The notes under the pieces: model-generated
What the model was told of the DNA's origin: nothing
Seen by the model: the letters and a program-made list of their open reading frames with translations, nothing else
The model's database searches: none
Source: Bacteroidota bacterium
GTDB lineage: Bacteria; Bacteroidota; Bacteroidia; Chitinophagales; UBA2359
Reading direction: 5' to 3'
Length of the DNA stretch: 5,968 nt
Assembly (NCBI GenBank): GCA_020627525.1
Contig: JAHDGP010000292.1
Coordinates: 1-5,968 of the forward strand
Shown: positions 5,589 to 5,968 of the stretch, piece by piece
How the letters are laid out: every line of letters begins with the position of its first letter
Position numbering within the stretch: the stretch's first letter is position 1
Made by a program: the position numbers and the translations under genes

Positions 5589-5968
5589 ATGAATAATCTA
5601 GATAAAGAATATAATAAAAGATTTCAATACAAAAAATCACCTAATGATGATTTTGATGTAGAAGGTTTGTGGGGCTCCATTGAAAATGATTTAGATGGGA
5701 AACCAAATATTTCTTATTTATATTTTAGATTTTTTGGTTCAATTCTTTTATTGCTTTTATTAGTTGGCATAGTTTCTTGGGTATTCTTTTCTTATAATGA
5801 AAATCAGCTATCAAAGAAAGATTTAGCGGCTAATACAATTGCTAAAAATGCTAAAACAATTGATAACAATAATGTTAATTCATCATCAAAAAACATTAAA
5901 AACGCCGCTACTTTTAAAACCAACAATAAAGCATTTGATCCTTCAACTTCTATTAATCATCAAAACTC
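5589..5968 (+). CDS. Single-pass membrane protein, putative anti-sigma factor (3' truncated by window edge)
   Basis: The ATG at 5589 comes one base after the sigma TAA, which implies translational coupling. The frame stays open to the window end, giving 126 complete codons. About 42 polar, charged cytoplasmic residues, including DDFDVEGLWGSIENDLDG, precede one membrane segment at about 43-68 (SILLLLLLVGIVSWVFF core). A Lys/Asn/Ser-rich stretch follows and is probably periplasmic. This layout of short cytoplasmic head, one helix and long extracytoplasmic part is typical of membrane-bound anti-sigma factors that hold an ECF sigma until a signal arrives. I do not see the zinc-binding HxxxCxxC motif of the ZAS group in the head. 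The assignment therefore rests on position and topology, not on a recognised domain. It could instead be an envelope protein co-expressed with the sigma factor, with a functional domain beyond the edge. Confidence 0.8.
   Translation, partial: MNNLDKEYNKRFQYKKSPNDDFDVEGLWGSIENDLDGKPNISYLYFRFFGSILLLLLLVGIVSWVFFSYNENQLSKKDLAANTIAKNAKTIDNNNVNSSSKNIKNAATFKTNNKAFDPSTSINHQN

Overview
The window looks like part of a Bacteroidetes (Bacteroidota) chromosome. The DNA is AT-rich. It carries SprB-type repeats, a Bacteroidetes-style lipoprotein signal, a beta-propeller/OmpA fusion and an ECF sigma factor followed at once by a single-pass membrane protein, and no clear Shine-Dalgarno sequences precede the starts. 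I cannot name the genus.

Layout. (1) 1-1542, plus: the 3' part of a gene for a beta-propeller protein ending in an OmpA-like peptidoglycan-binding domain; it enters from the left edge. (2) 1503-2573, minus, convergent with gene 1 and overlapping its end by 40 bp: an isochorismate synthase (MenF/EntC family) pseudogene. Its N-terminal and C-terminal parts are easy to recognise, but the middle needs three reading-frame changes, holds stop codons and contains a short imperfect direct repeat. (3) 2574-2908: a gap of about 335 bp with palindromes and a candidate promoter but no credible gene. (4) 2909-4798, plus: a lipoprotein with six tandem 71-residue SprB-like repeats, each with two cysteines, and a 160-residue C-terminal domain I do not recognise. 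(5) 4799-5020: a gap rich in inverted repeats, including a nested imperfect dyad at 4886-5002 just ahead of the next gene. (6) 5021-5587, plus: an ECF sigma factor. (7) 5589 to the right edge, plus: a membrane protein starting one base after the sigma stop, probably the sigma factor's anti-sigma partner; it is cut by the window edge.

How the genes relate. The sigma factor and membrane protein form a tight two-gene unit and probably a signalling switch at the inner membrane. The propeller-OmpA protein and the repeat lipoprotein are both envelope proteins, but nothing in the sequence ties them to the sigma factor. The dead isochorismate synthase implies that menaquinone or siderophore chorismate chemistry, if present, depends on another copy elsewhere.

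I do not see a clear new defence or mobile system. The items most worth a second look are the nested inverted repeat before the sigma gene, the regular cysteine-paired repeat lipoprotein with its unknown C-terminal domain, and the pattern of decay in the isochorismate synthase gene.
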